64,000 nucleotides of DNA from NCBI GenBank assembly GCA_039816045.1, contig JBCBYB010000021.1:20343-84342 (forward strand), given 5' to 3'. This document shows positions 32,276 to 40,082 of this stretch, piece by piece. The DNA comes from Thermohalobaculum sp039816045 (GTDB lineage: Bacteria > Pseudomonadota > Alphaproteobacteria > Rhodobacterales > Rhodobacteraceae). A program made the translations under genes and the position numbers. How positions within the stretch are numbered: the stretch's first letter is position 1; the number at the start of each line of letters is the position of its first letter. The notes under the pieces are model-generated. The model was not told the DNA's origin. It saw only the letters and a list, made by a program, of their open reading frames with translations, and searched no databases.

Positions 32276-33357
32276 AACAGACCGCGATCCCTTTTCTGTT
32301 CATGCGCGCCGGGACCTCGCGCGGTCCCTATATGAACCGCGCCGACCTGCCCGAGGATCGTGCGGCACTGGCGGATGTCCTGGTTGCCGCCCTCGGCGCC
32401 GGGCACCCGCTCAACATCGACGGGATCGGTGGTGGGGCGAGCGTGACGACCAAGGTAGCGATGCTTTCCCGGTCGGAAGCCGAGGATGCCGATATCGACT
32501 ACTTCTTCGCCCAGGTGGACGTGGAGAAGCCCATGGTGGACTTCAAACCGACCTGCGGGAATATCCTGACCGGGGTCGGACCGGCGGCCATCGAGATGGG
32601 TCTCTTCCCCGCGACCGGAGATGAGACCACGCTGCGCATCCGCGCGGTGAACACCGAAGCCCGCGTCGAGACGGTGGTGCAGACCCCTGGTGGCTCGGTC
32701 CGCTACGACGGCGACTTGGCGATCGATGGCGTTCCGGGCAGCGCGGCACCGGTGGGGCTGAGCTTTATGGGCGTCGCGGGCTCGGCCACGGGCGCGCTTC
32801 TGCCCACCGGCAACCGCATCGACGCAATCGACGGCATCGAGGTCACTTGTATGGATGTCGCGATGCCCGTCGTGATCGCGCGGGCGGCAGATATGGGCCT
32901 CAGCGGGCACGAAAGCCGGGACGACCTCGAGGCCGACCGGGGTTTCTTCGAGCGGATGGAGGCGATCCGGCGGCAGGCCGGGGAACGCATGGGGATGGGG
33001 GACGTCTCCCAGTCGGTAACCCCGAAGTTTGCAGTGGTGGCAGAGGCGCGGGCCGGGGGCAGCTTCGCGGCCCGCTATTTCACACCGGCCTCTTGCCACC
33101 CGACCATGGCGGTGACCGGAGCACAGTGCCTCGCGGCCTGCGCGCTCACCCCCGGGACGGTGGCGGATGTTCTGGTGGCGCGGACGCCCTCTCCCATGCG
33201 GATCCTGATCGAGCACCCGATCGGTGCCATCGAGGTGCTGATGAGCTACGCGCTCGACGACGACAGCATCGAGATCCGCGCCGCTGGGCTCAACCGAACG
33301 GTGCGTTTGCTGGCGCGCGGCGAGCTCTACGTGCCCGGGGCGGTCTGGTCTCGCTGA
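32272..33357 (+). CDS. PrpF/GalD-family isomerase (4-oxalomesaconate tautomerase-like)
   Basis: A 361-residue enzyme of the PrpF (aconitate/methylaconitate isomerase) and GalD (4-oxalomesaconate tautomerase) family. N-terminal IPFLFMRAGTSRGPYMNRAD, PLNIDGIGGGASVTTKVAML, FKPTCGNILTGVGPAAIEMG and the C-terminal HPTMAVTGAQCLAA with catalytic Cys regions fit. These enzymes shift the double bond of an unsaturated tri- or dicarboxylate. Here it fits with a tricarballylate-type pathway, where aconitate is a product. The ATG overlaps the dehydrogenase stop by four bases. Confidence 0.88.
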   Translation: MKQTAIPFLFMRAGTSRGPYMNRADLPEDRAALADVLVAALGAGHPLNIDGIGGGASVTTKVAMLSRSEAEDADIDYFFAQVDVEKPMVDFKPTCGNILTGVGPAAIEMGLFPATGDETTLRIRAVNTEARVETVVQTPGGSVRYDGDLAIDGVPGSAAPVGLSFMGVAGSATGALLPTGNRIDAIDGIEVTCMDVAMPVVIARAADMGLSGHESRDDLEADRGFFERMEAIRRQAGERMGMGDVSQSVTPKFAVVAEARAGGSFAARYFTPASCHPTMAVTGAQCLAACALTPGTVADVLVARTPSPMRILIEHPIGAIEVLMSYALDDDSIEIRAAGLNRTVRLLARGELYVPGAVWSR

Positions 33358-33518
33358 TCCGCCAGCGCCGAGAGCAGTTTTTCGCGCCGCGCCAGCAGGT
33401 GGTTGAACTGCGCATCGCACCCGGCAATGGGCCGCGGATAGCCGGTGATCTCCGCCTTCACGGCTGCGAGTTCGGCGGACAGAGCCTCGTGGGTCGAATG
33501 CTGCACGGTCTCGGTCAT
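33327..33518 (-). CDS. Small coupled protein of unknown function
   Basis: A 63-residue protein, MTETVQHSTHEALSAELAAV then AEITGYPRPIAGCDAQFNHL to a basic end. It starts by a four-base overlap with the stop of the 2-hydroxyacid dehydrogenase gene and its end overlaps the convergent PrpF-like gene by 31 bases. Helical, no clear family; the coupling argues it is real. Possibly a partner of the dehydrogenase or of nothing known. Confidence 0.6.
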   Translation of the reverse strand: MTETVQHSTHEALSAELAAVKAEITGYPRPIAGCDAQFNHLLARREKLLSALADQRDQTAPGT

Positions 33519-34486
33519 AGTCTGAGCTCCCGTATGGGGTTCCCCGCCTTCCAGGCGGCAATGGCTTCAACGGTTTGGCGATAGAAAATCTCGTAGGTCT
33601 GGCGTGAGCCGTAGCCGATATGCGGCGTGAGGATCAGCTTGCCCGCATCGATCAGCGCCCGGTCGCGCAAGGGATCGTCCAGCGGCAGCGGCTCCGTGTC
33701 GAAAACATCCAAGGCCGCAGCCCCCAATCGCCCGGCCCGCAAGGCCGCCAGCAGCGCCTCGGTTTCAACGATGGGTCCGCGCGAGGTGTTCACCAGCACC
33801 GCATCGGGTTTCATACCGGCCAGCGCCGCAGCATCGATCAGGCCACGAGATCGCTCCGAGAGCACCAAGTGGATCGAAACTGTGTCGGATGCCGCCATCA
33901 GGGCCGAGAGCGTGGGCATCCGCTCGACCCCCACCCCTGCGGCCCGCGCCTCGGTCAGGTTCTGGCTCCAGGCGACCAGACGCACCCCCAATGGCCGCGT
34001 GAGCGTTGCCACCTCGGCCCCGAGACGCCCAAGCCCGATCAACCCGAGCGTCAGCCCGTCGAGATCGCGCCCGAGGCTTCGTTGCCAGCCGCCGTCGCGC
34101 ACCGAGAGCGCCTCGCTCACAAGGCACCGGTTTGCCGCGAGGATCAGGCCAAGGGTGTGCTGCGCGGTGGCGGGGCCCCGGCTCTCGGTCCCGCAGACGG
34201 TGATGCCGCGGGCCTTGGCCGCCGCGAGATCGATGGCGAGGTTCCGCTTGCCAGAGGTCACGATCAGCCGCAGCCGGGGCAGCGCGGCGATCAGATCGGC
34301 GGGAAAAGGCGTGCGCTCCCGCATCAGGCAGATCACATCGAAGGGGGCCAGGCGCTCCACCAGCGCAGGCCCGCCGATCGTGTCGGGGAACACGGTCACC
34401 GCTGCACCCAAATGGTCCCAATCGGCCAGGGCCTGTGCCACGCCGAGATAGTCGTCCAAAACGGCGATCTTAAGCTGTTCTGTCAT
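33515..34486 (-). CDS. D-isomer 2-hydroxyacid dehydrogenase
   Basis: A 323-residue NAD(P)-dependent 2-hydroxyacid dehydrogenase that interconverts 2-oxo and D-2-hydroxy acids. Cofactor motif GLIGLGRLGAEVATLTRPLG, the conserved NTSRGPIVETEALLAAL (substrate-binding Arg) and LTPHIGYGSRQTYE with the catalytic His are present. D-2-hydroxyacid dehydrogenases often act on tartronate, glyoxylate or hydroxypyruvate; the actual substrate is not fixed. It overlaps the GntR gene by four bases. Confidence 0.88.
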   Translation of the reverse strand: MTEQLKIAVLDDYLGVAQALADWDHLGAAVTVFPDTIGGPALVERLAPFDVICLMRERTPFPADLIAALPRLRLIVTSGKRNLAIDLAAAKARGITVCGTESRGPATAQHTLGLILAANRCLVSEALSVRDGGWQRSLGRDLDGLTLGLIGLGRLGAEVATLTRPLGVRLVAWSQNLTEARAAGVGVERMPTLSALMAASDTVSIHLVLSERSRGLIDAAALAGMKPDAVLVNTSRGPIVETEALLAALRAGRLGAAALDVFDTEPLPLDDPLRDRALIDAGKLILTPHIGYGSRQTYEIFYRQTVEAIAAWKAGNPIRELRL

Positions 34487-35139
34487 CCTGGAGGGGCCTC
34501 CCCGGGGCCGAGGCGCAACCGCGTGCGGTAGGCCTTGAAGATGTGTTCACGGGCAGCAGTCTCCGCCGCCAGCTCGTCCCGTGCCTCAATCGCGGAGACG
34601 ATGGCGTCATGCTCCGCGACCGACTCTGGCCCCCGTCCCGGCACGGCAAGCGTGGTCCCGGAGACCAGCACCATCGAGCGCCGCATCCGGTCGAGCATAT
34701 CCAGCAGATAGCGGTTGTGGGCTGCGTGGTGGAGCTGCCGGTGGAAGCGCTTGTTCGCGATGGCCAGATCCTGCGCTGTGCCTCCGCCCGCGGCCAGCTG
34801 CGTGTCCTCTTCCACGAACTCGCGCAGGGTCGCGATCTCGGCCGGAGAGGCGCGGCGGGCAGCAAGACGGGCGGCAAAGCCCTCCAAAACCTCCCGCAGA
34901 TCGTAGAGTTCGCCAAGCTGGTCATGGTCGAGTTGGGCAACCGTCAGCCCTCGTTTGCCGTCCCGCGCGGCGACCCCGACCGACTCCAACCGGTTCAACG
35001 CCTCACGCACCGGCGTGCGGCTGACACTGTAGCGCTCTGCCAACTCCGTCTCGACCAAGCGGTCGCCCGGCATGAACTCACCCCGGTCGATGGCCTCGAG
35101 CAGGGTGGCGAAGAGGCTGTGGTCGTCGCGGCCGGTCAT
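34483..35139 (-). CDS. GntR-family transcriptional regulator (FCD/FadR type)
   Basis: A 218-residue regulator. N-terminal winged helix: ETELAERYSVSRTPVREALNRLESVGVAARDGKRG; C-terminal all-helical FCD ligand-binding domain with FHRQLHHAAHNRYLLDMLDRMRR and HDAIVSAIEARDELAAETAAREHI (metal/ligand His). FCD regulators often sense carboxylates. It lies between the 2-hydroxyacid dehydrogenase and the AbrB gene, coupled to both. The repeated operator TTGTATCC N3 TGTATACAG in the locus is its likely target. Confidence 0.9.
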   Translation of the reverse strand: MTGRDDHSLFATLLEAIDRGEFMPGDRLVETELAERYSVSRTPVREALNRLESVGVAARDGKRGLTVAQLDHDQLGELYDLREVLEGFAARLAARRASPAEIATLREFVEEDTQLAAGGGTAQDLAIANKRFHRQLHHAAHNRYLLDMLDRMRRSMVLVSGTTLAVPGRGPESVAEHDAIVSAIEARDELAAETAAREHIFKAYRTRLRLGPGEAPPG

Positions 35140-36188
35140 GACGCGTCTTCCCTCTGCTGTTCGGTTTGGGTCCGCGTGCGCAGGATGCGGGCAAGGATTG
35201 GCGCACCCAGGATGACGATCACGAGGCGCGAGAGATGGATTGTCACCACATAGGCGATGTCGGCGCCGGCGACGATGGCCAGGACGACCATCTCCGCCTG
35301 TCCCCCGGGAGCAAAGGCCAAGACCGCCTCAACCATCGGCGCGGCGCCCAAGGCAGCGGCCAGTGCGGCGAAGGCGATCGAAAGGCACGCAAGGAGGCCG
35401 CAATAGCCAAGGGCGGCAATCACCACGCGGCGGAGTTCTTGGGCCGTGACCCCGACATAGGAGATACCGATGCCGAGACCGATGAAGAACTGCGCGGCGA
35501 GGATCGCCTCCTCCGGTGGGCGCCCGTGCAGCAGATCCGTGAGGCTGGCGGCGGCGGCCAAGGCCATCGGTCCGAGGATCGCCGCTCCGAAGAGGCCGAT
35601 ACGCTTGCCCCCGCGCCAGCCGATCCAGGCGCAGGCGAGCATCAGAAGGAGTTCCTCTACGGGCAGTGAACTCGCAGGAGCGCCGACAGGGTTGTCCAGG
35701 GTCATGTCGAACAGGCCGACAAGGACAAATGGCATAATCGCGACAATGGCAAAGACCCGGGTGGCATGCACAAGCGAGAGCGCGCGGACGTTGCCCCCGG
35801 CCTCCTGCCCGAAGAGGATCATGTCCTGCAGCCCGCCAGGTGCCGCGGCATAATAGGCCGTAACCGGATCGAAGCGGCAGACCCGGCGGAAATACGGATA
35901 GCCCGTCGCGACGATCAGAACGGTGAACACCAGCACCAGCACCACGCTGAGGGCAAAGTCGCCGAGCCGCTCGACCAGTTGCGGTGTCACGGACGCGCCA
36001 GCCGCAACGCCCAGCACTGTCCGCATGGCCCCCGACACCGGCTCAACCCCGGCCAAAGGCATGCCCGCAAGCGCGGCCCCGAGGCAGGCGAACATCGGGC
36101 CGAGCAGGAAAGGCAGCGGCAGCCCGAAGCCCCAAAACAGGCCAAGGCCGAGAACAGAAACCGCTAAAGTGCTGAGGATGTTTTGCAC
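35136..36188 (-). CDS. AbrB-family membrane protein
   Basis: A 350-residue polytopic membrane protein of the AbrB/DUF family (transporter-like, two homologous halves): first half VLGLGLFWGFGLPLPFLLGP and AYYAAAPGGLQDMILFGQEAG, second half FIGLGIGISYVGVTAQELRRV then EAVLAFAPGGQAEMVVLAIVAG. The GTG at 36188 with AGGGAGAG before it is preferred; an ATG at 36206 is an alternative. It overlaps the GntR gene by four bases. Such proteins often occur next to TTT transporters and might export or sense a carboxylate; function is unproven. Confidence 0.85.
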   Translation of the reverse strand: MQNILSTLAVSVLGLGLFWGFGLPLPFLLGPMFACLGAALAGMPLAGVEPVSGAMRTVLGVAAGASVTPQLVERLGDFALSVVLVLVFTVLIVATGYPYFRRVCRFDPVTAYYAAAPGGLQDMILFGQEAGGNVRALSLVHATRVFAIVAIMPFVLVGLFDMTLDNPVGAPASSLPVEELLLMLACAWIGWRGGKRIGLFGAAILGPMALAAAASLTDLLHGRPPEEAILAAQFFIGLGIGISYVGVTAQELRRVVIAALGYCGLLACLSIAFAALAAALGAAPMVEAVLAFAPGGQAEMVVLAIVAGADIAYVVTIHLSRLVIVILGAPILARILRTRTQTEQQREDAS

Positions 36189-36207
36189 GCATCTCTCCCT
36201 TGTCATT

Positions 36208-36227
36208 CTGTATACATTAGGATACAA
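36208..36227. promoter_or_regulatory. Operator-like site (GntR candidate), copy 2
   Basis: CTGTATACA - TTA - GGATACAA is the exact inverse of copy 1 apart from the three spacer bases. It sits in the 60-base gap between the divergent abrB and tcuA start codons, about 20 bases from each, so it can control both directions. It includes the TGTATACA palindrome. Confidence 0.65.
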
Positions 36228-36248
36228 AAAAGCGCAAGGGAGGCTCAG

Positions 36249-37649
36249 GTGGCCAGACAGCAACAAACATATGATCTTCTGGTCGCCGGCGGCGGCAACG
36301 CAGCGCTCTGTGCGGCTATTGCGGCAGCGGAACAGGGCGCGCGGGTGCTGGTGTGCGAAGCGGCGCCGAAAGGGTTCCGGGGCGGCAACTCCCGGCACAC
36401 GCGCAATCTCCGCGTGGCCCATAGCGGCCCGACCGAGGTACTGACCGAGAGCTACTCGGAAGAGGAGTACCTCGAAGACCTCATGCGGGTCACTGCCGGC
36501 AAGACCAACGAGACGTTGGCCAAGATGGCGATCGCGGAGTCGCAGCACATCACCGATTGGATGGCACGGCAGGGGGCCCGGTTTCAGCGCTCGCTCGGGG
36601 GGACGCTCTCGCTCTCTCGCACAAACCCGTTTTTCCTGGGCGGCGGCAAGGCGCTCATGAATGCCTACTACCTGCGCGCGGCCGCGCTCGGGGTCGAGGT
36701 GCGCTACGACACCGAGATCGTGGGCCTCGAGATCGACGACGGCTTTTTCCTCGGCGCCGAACTGCGCAGCCGCGGGTTCCAGGATTATGTGACCGCACGC
36801 GCGATGGTTGCCGCAGCAGGCGGGTTCCAAGCCAATCTCGACTGGCTGGAGGAGGCATGGGGGCCGGCCGCGCGCAACTTCAAGATCCGCGGCACACCCT
36901 ATGCCAAGGGCGGGCTGCTCAAGCTGATGATCGAGCACGGGCTTGCTCAGATCGGCGAGGCGGACCAGTGCCACGCGGTTGCCATCGATGCCCGGGCGCC
37001 CCAGTTCGACGGGGGCATCGCGACGCGCCTCGATTGCGTGCCGTTCTCCATCGTGGTCAACCGCAAGGCCGAGCGCTTCTATGACGAGGGTGAGGACTTC
37101 TGGCCCAAACGCTATGCTATATGGGGGCGGTTGGTTGCCAAACAGCCCGATCAGATCGGCTACGCAATTCTGGACTCGCGGGCCGAGACACTCTTCATGC
37201 CCTCGATCTTTCCGCCGGAGCGGGCCGATACCATCGAGGGGCTGGCTGACAAGCTCTCACTCGACCCGGCAGCGCTGCGGGCAACGGTCGATCGGTTCAA
37301 CGCCGCCTGCACGGGGGACACGCCGGTCGACCCTGCGAGCCATGACCGGCGTGGCACGACCGGTCTCACGCCGAACAAAACCAACTGGGCACGACCGATT
37401 CTGGCGCCACCCTTTCTCGGGTATCCGCTGCGCCCCGGGATCACCTTCACCTATCTCGGGATGCAGGTGGACAGGGGCGCCAAGGTGGCGATGGCCGATG
37501 GCCGGCCCACTGCAAACATCTGGGCGGCAGGCGAGATCATGGCGGGCAACATCCTCGGCCAGGGCTATCTGGCGGGCATCGGCATGACCATCGGCACCGT
37601 CTTCGGCAAGACCGCGGGCGAAAGTGCCGCCCGCTCCCTCAGCAACTGA
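36249..37649 (+). CDS. tcuA: FAD-dependent tricarballylate dehydrogenase TcuA
   Basis: A 466-residue flavoprotein, the same size as Salmonella TcuA, which oxidises tricarballylate to cis-aconitate. FAD site YDLLVAGGGNAALCAAIAAAEQG with the TcuA-style GGGNAA in place of GxGxxG; GGNSRHTRNLRVAH, NPFFLGGGKALMNAYY, VAAAGGFQANLDWLEEAWG; C-terminal IWAAGEIMAGNILGQGYL of fumarate-reductase-like flavoproteins. GTG start with GGGAGG at 36239. It is divergent from the AbrB gene with the operator between. Confidence 0.92.
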   Translation: MARQQQTYDLLVAGGGNAALCAAIAAAEQGARVLVCEAAPKGFRGGNSRHTRNLRVAHSGPTEVLTESYSEEEYLEDLMRVTAGKTNETLAKMAIAESQHITDWMARQGARFQRSLGGTLSLSRTNPFFLGGGKALMNAYYLRAAALGVEVRYDTEIVGLEIDDGFFLGAELRSRGFQDYVTARAMVAAAGGFQANLDWLEEAWGPAARNFKIRGTPYAKGGLLKLMIEHGLAQIGEADQCHAVAIDARAPQFDGGIATRLDCVPFSIVVNRKAERFYDEGEDFWPKRYAIWGRLVAKQPDQIGYAILDSRAETLFMPSIFPPERADTIEGLADKLSLDPAALRATVDRFNAACTGDTPVDPASHDRRGTTGLTPNKTNWARPILAPPFLGYPLRPGITFTYLGMQVDRGAKVAMADGRPTANIWAAGEIMAGNILGQGYLAGIGMTIGTVFGKTAGESAARSLSN

Positions 37650-37652
37650 CGC

Positions 37653-38786
37653 GTGGAGACCGGCGTGACTGCAACGAGCGTGGACATGGTTGACCTGGAG
37701 AGCCAAGCGACGCGCGAGGCGCGGCGAACCATGGAGATCTGCAACGCCTGCCGCTATTGCGAGGGGTATTGTCCGGTCTTCCCTGCGATGGAACGGCGGC
37801 GAGCGTTTTCCGGGACGGACCTCGGCCACCTCGCCAATCTCTGCCACAACTGCAAGGGCTGCTGGTACGCCTGCCAATACGCCCCACCCCATGAGTTCGG
37901 CCTGAACCTGCCGAAGACCTTTGCCGAACTGCGGGTCGAGACTTATGCCGAGCACACTTGGCCCCGCGCGCTTGGCCGGTTGTTCGAGCAAAACGGGCTG
38001 TGGGTCTCGCTGCTGACCGCGCTGGTGCTTGCCGCGGTGATGGTGGGCTCGGCGCTTCTCGTCTCGCCCGAGGCGATGACCGGAGTGCACCGCGGACCGG
38101 GTGCCTTTTATGCGGTGTTCCCGCACAAGACGATGGTGCTGCTCGGCGGCGTGACCTTCGGCTGGGCCGTGCTGGCGATGGTGATCGGCGGCGTGCGCTA
38201 TTGGCGACGGCATGGCACGCCGGGGGTCAAGCCCGCCCATATCGTCGAGGCCCTGCGCGAGGCAGGCACAACCCGGCATCTCGGCGGAGCGGGCGATGGC
38301 TGCAACGACATCGACGAGCGTTTTGGCCTCGGACGCCGCCACATGCATATGGCGACACTCTGGGGGTTTCTGCTCTGCTTCGCTTCCACCTCCATCGGCA
38401 CCTTGATGCATTACGGCCTCGGCTGGGACGCCCCTTATAGCTGGTACTCCGCGCCGGTGGTCCTCGGGACCGTCGGCGGCGTGATGCTGAGCGTGGGGAC
38501 TGCGGGGCTCTTTGTGCTAAAGGTCCAGGCAGACCCGACCCCAGCCGATACGCGCCGGTATGGGATGGACTACGCCTTCATTGCGCTGCTGTTCTTCACC
38601 GCAACGACGGGGCTCGCGCTCTTGTTCTTCCGGCACACCTCGGCGATGGGGTGGCTGCTGGCCGTGCATCTCGGCGTGGTGTTCGCGCTGTTCCTATCCC
38701 TGCCTTACGGCAAGTTCGTGCATGGGATCTACCGGACTATGGCCCTCGCACGCGATGTCTCGGAGCGCTCACGCGATCACGGCTGA
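37653..38786 (+). CDS. tcuB: Tricarballylate utilisation protein TcuB (Fe-S, membrane)
   Basis: A 377-residue membrane Fe-S protein that accepts electrons from TcuA and passes them to the respiratory chain. Two CxxCxxCxxxCP clusters are visible (CNACRYCEGYCPVFPAMERR, then CHNCKGCWYACQYAPPHEF). The rest has about six membrane helices and His residues (RRHMHMATLWGFLLCF, FVHGIYRTMAL) suited to haem or quinone reduction. Start is GTG at 37653, or GTG at 37665 which has GGAG six bases upstream. It follows tcuA by 3 bases. Confidence 0.92.
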   Translation: METGVTATSVDMVDLESQATREARRTMEICNACRYCEGYCPVFPAMERRRAFSGTDLGHLANLCHNCKGCWYACQYAPPHEFGLNLPKTFAELRVETYAEHTWPRALGRLFEQNGLWVSLLTALVLAAVMVGSALLVSPEAMTGVHRGPGAFYAVFPHKTMVLLGGVTFGWAVLAMVIGGVRYWRRHGTPGVKPAHIVEALREAGTTRHLGGAGDGCNDIDERFGLGRRHMHMATLWGFLLCFASTSIGTLMHYGLGWDAPYSWYSAPVVLGTVGGVMLSVGTAGLFVLKVQADPTPADTRRYGMDYAFIALLFFTATTGLALLFFRHTSAMGWLLAVHLGVVFALFLSLPYGKFVHGIYRTMALARDVSERSRDHG

Positions 38787-38791
38787 GCGGC

Positions 38792-39600
38792 TCAGGCGCC
38801 GAGGGGTTGGTCGCCGGAGATCAGGCCCTTCGCGCAACAGATCATGTCAGGTTCGATGCCGAAGACGGCCTTGGAGGCGAACCAGTGCCCCAGACGTCCG
38901 AACCCGGTCACCGCCTCGTCGGAGATGTAGAGGATATCTTGGCGCCGGCAGATCTCGAGCGTGCGTGCATGGTAGCCCTCCGGCGGGATCACGACACCGC
39001 CCGGACAGAGCACGGGCTCGGCGAGGAACGTGCCAACCTGCTCCAGCCCGATCTCCAAGATGGCGGTCTCAAGATCAGCCACCTTGGGATCACGCCAGGC
39101 CGCCTCCGTCAAACCCTTGAGGCGTACGAAGGGATTGACGTCGGGCAAGATCTGCAAGATCCGGCTCTGGGTATCGAAATGGCCCCATTCGTGCTGCTTG
39201 CCGGTCACGCTCGCCGAGAGACAGGTCGAGCCGGGAAAGGCGTTCTCCCGCGCGATCACGACCGTCGTCTCTAGTCGGCTCAGCCCGTTGTTGAGGACGT
39301 GCTAGGTCGGTAGGTCGGTATCAACCACGGTCGAGCCACCGGAGGTGAACTGCAAGGTGTCAAGCGCGCCCGGCGCCGTCTTCGCCAGCCGTTCGGCCAT
39401 CTCCGTCCCGCAGTATCAGATCTGCACACACCAAATGCCACCTGGACCATCGATCAGCCTCCGATCGTCCTCGTCGATGACATGTATGCCTTGGCCCCGC
39501 ACAACCGGACGCCGCGGAGTGCGAACCCATGTGCCGAGCGCCTTTCCCGGGATGCAGATGGTTTTGGCTGTTTGCGGCAGCGGCCTCGGTCTCCATCTGG
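38792..39600 (-). pseudogene. Class III aminotransferase remnant
   Basis: A broken omega-aminotransferase-like gene. The clean part (38792-39259) has RLETTVVIARENAFPGSTCL, LILPDVNPFVR-like text, ETAILEIGLEQVGTFLAEPV, ISDEAVTGFGRLGHWFASKA and CCAKGLISGDQPLGA, where the PLP-binding Lys is present but the C-terminal third is lost. Further upstream pieces IHVIDEDDRRLIDGPGGIW then TGA, and FTSGGSTVVDTDLPT then stop, show in-frame stops and missing blocks. It abuts tcuB in the opposite direction. Likely a decayed beta-alanine/taurine-type aminotransferase. Confidence 0.8.
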
Positions 39601-39628
39601 GTGGGGGTGTCCGGCAAACCCTCCAGCG

Positions 39629-39994
39629 TTATCCGGGTGGCTCCTCGGACGCTTCGGCATAGACTGCAATGAGGCAGCCCGTCTCGGTATGCGAGGTGTG
39701 CTCGGTCCCGCCGGCAAGCCAGACGACGTCGCCCGGGCCGTAAACGGTGCCGTCGTTGTCGATCAACTCGCCCTCGATCATCAGGAACTCCTCGGCACTG
39801 CCATGGCGATGCGGGGTGGAGCGGCTGCCCGGTTCCATCCGATAGATGTAGAAGCCCACATCGCGCGGTCCCTTGTCGTTCAGCTTGATGAAGGAGGTGC
39901 CCGTCTCGGAGACACCCTCCGGATCATAGGGCCGATAGGCGGCCTCGTCGCGAATGTTCGCAACCCTGCGTTCATTCGGTTGGATTGGTTTCAT
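39629..39994 (-). CDS. Cupin-domain protein
   Basis: A 121-residue single-domain cupin. Metal-binding motif 1 (HRHGSAEEFLMIEGEL: two His, Glu) and motif 2 (PGDVVWLAGGTEHTSHTE, His) are intact. Starts MKPIQPNERRVANIRDEAAY. Small cupins of this type bind a metal and may act on a small molecule or sense a ligand. It is next to the aminotransferase remnant and may once have formed a unit with it. Confidence 0.85.
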   Translation of the reverse strand: MKPIQPNERRVANIRDEAAYRPYDPEGVSETGTSFIKLNDKGPRDVGFYIYRMEPGSRSTPHRHGSAEEFLMIEGELIDNDGTVYGPGDVVWLAGGTEHTSHTETGCLIAVYAEASEEPPG

Positions 39995-40082
39995 GCAGCA
40001 CCTCCACGCGGCTTGCTTGGCGGGCGAATCGCACCCCAGGCGTGGAGTATCGAGCCGACACGCTCACGGCGAAAGAGCGCCG

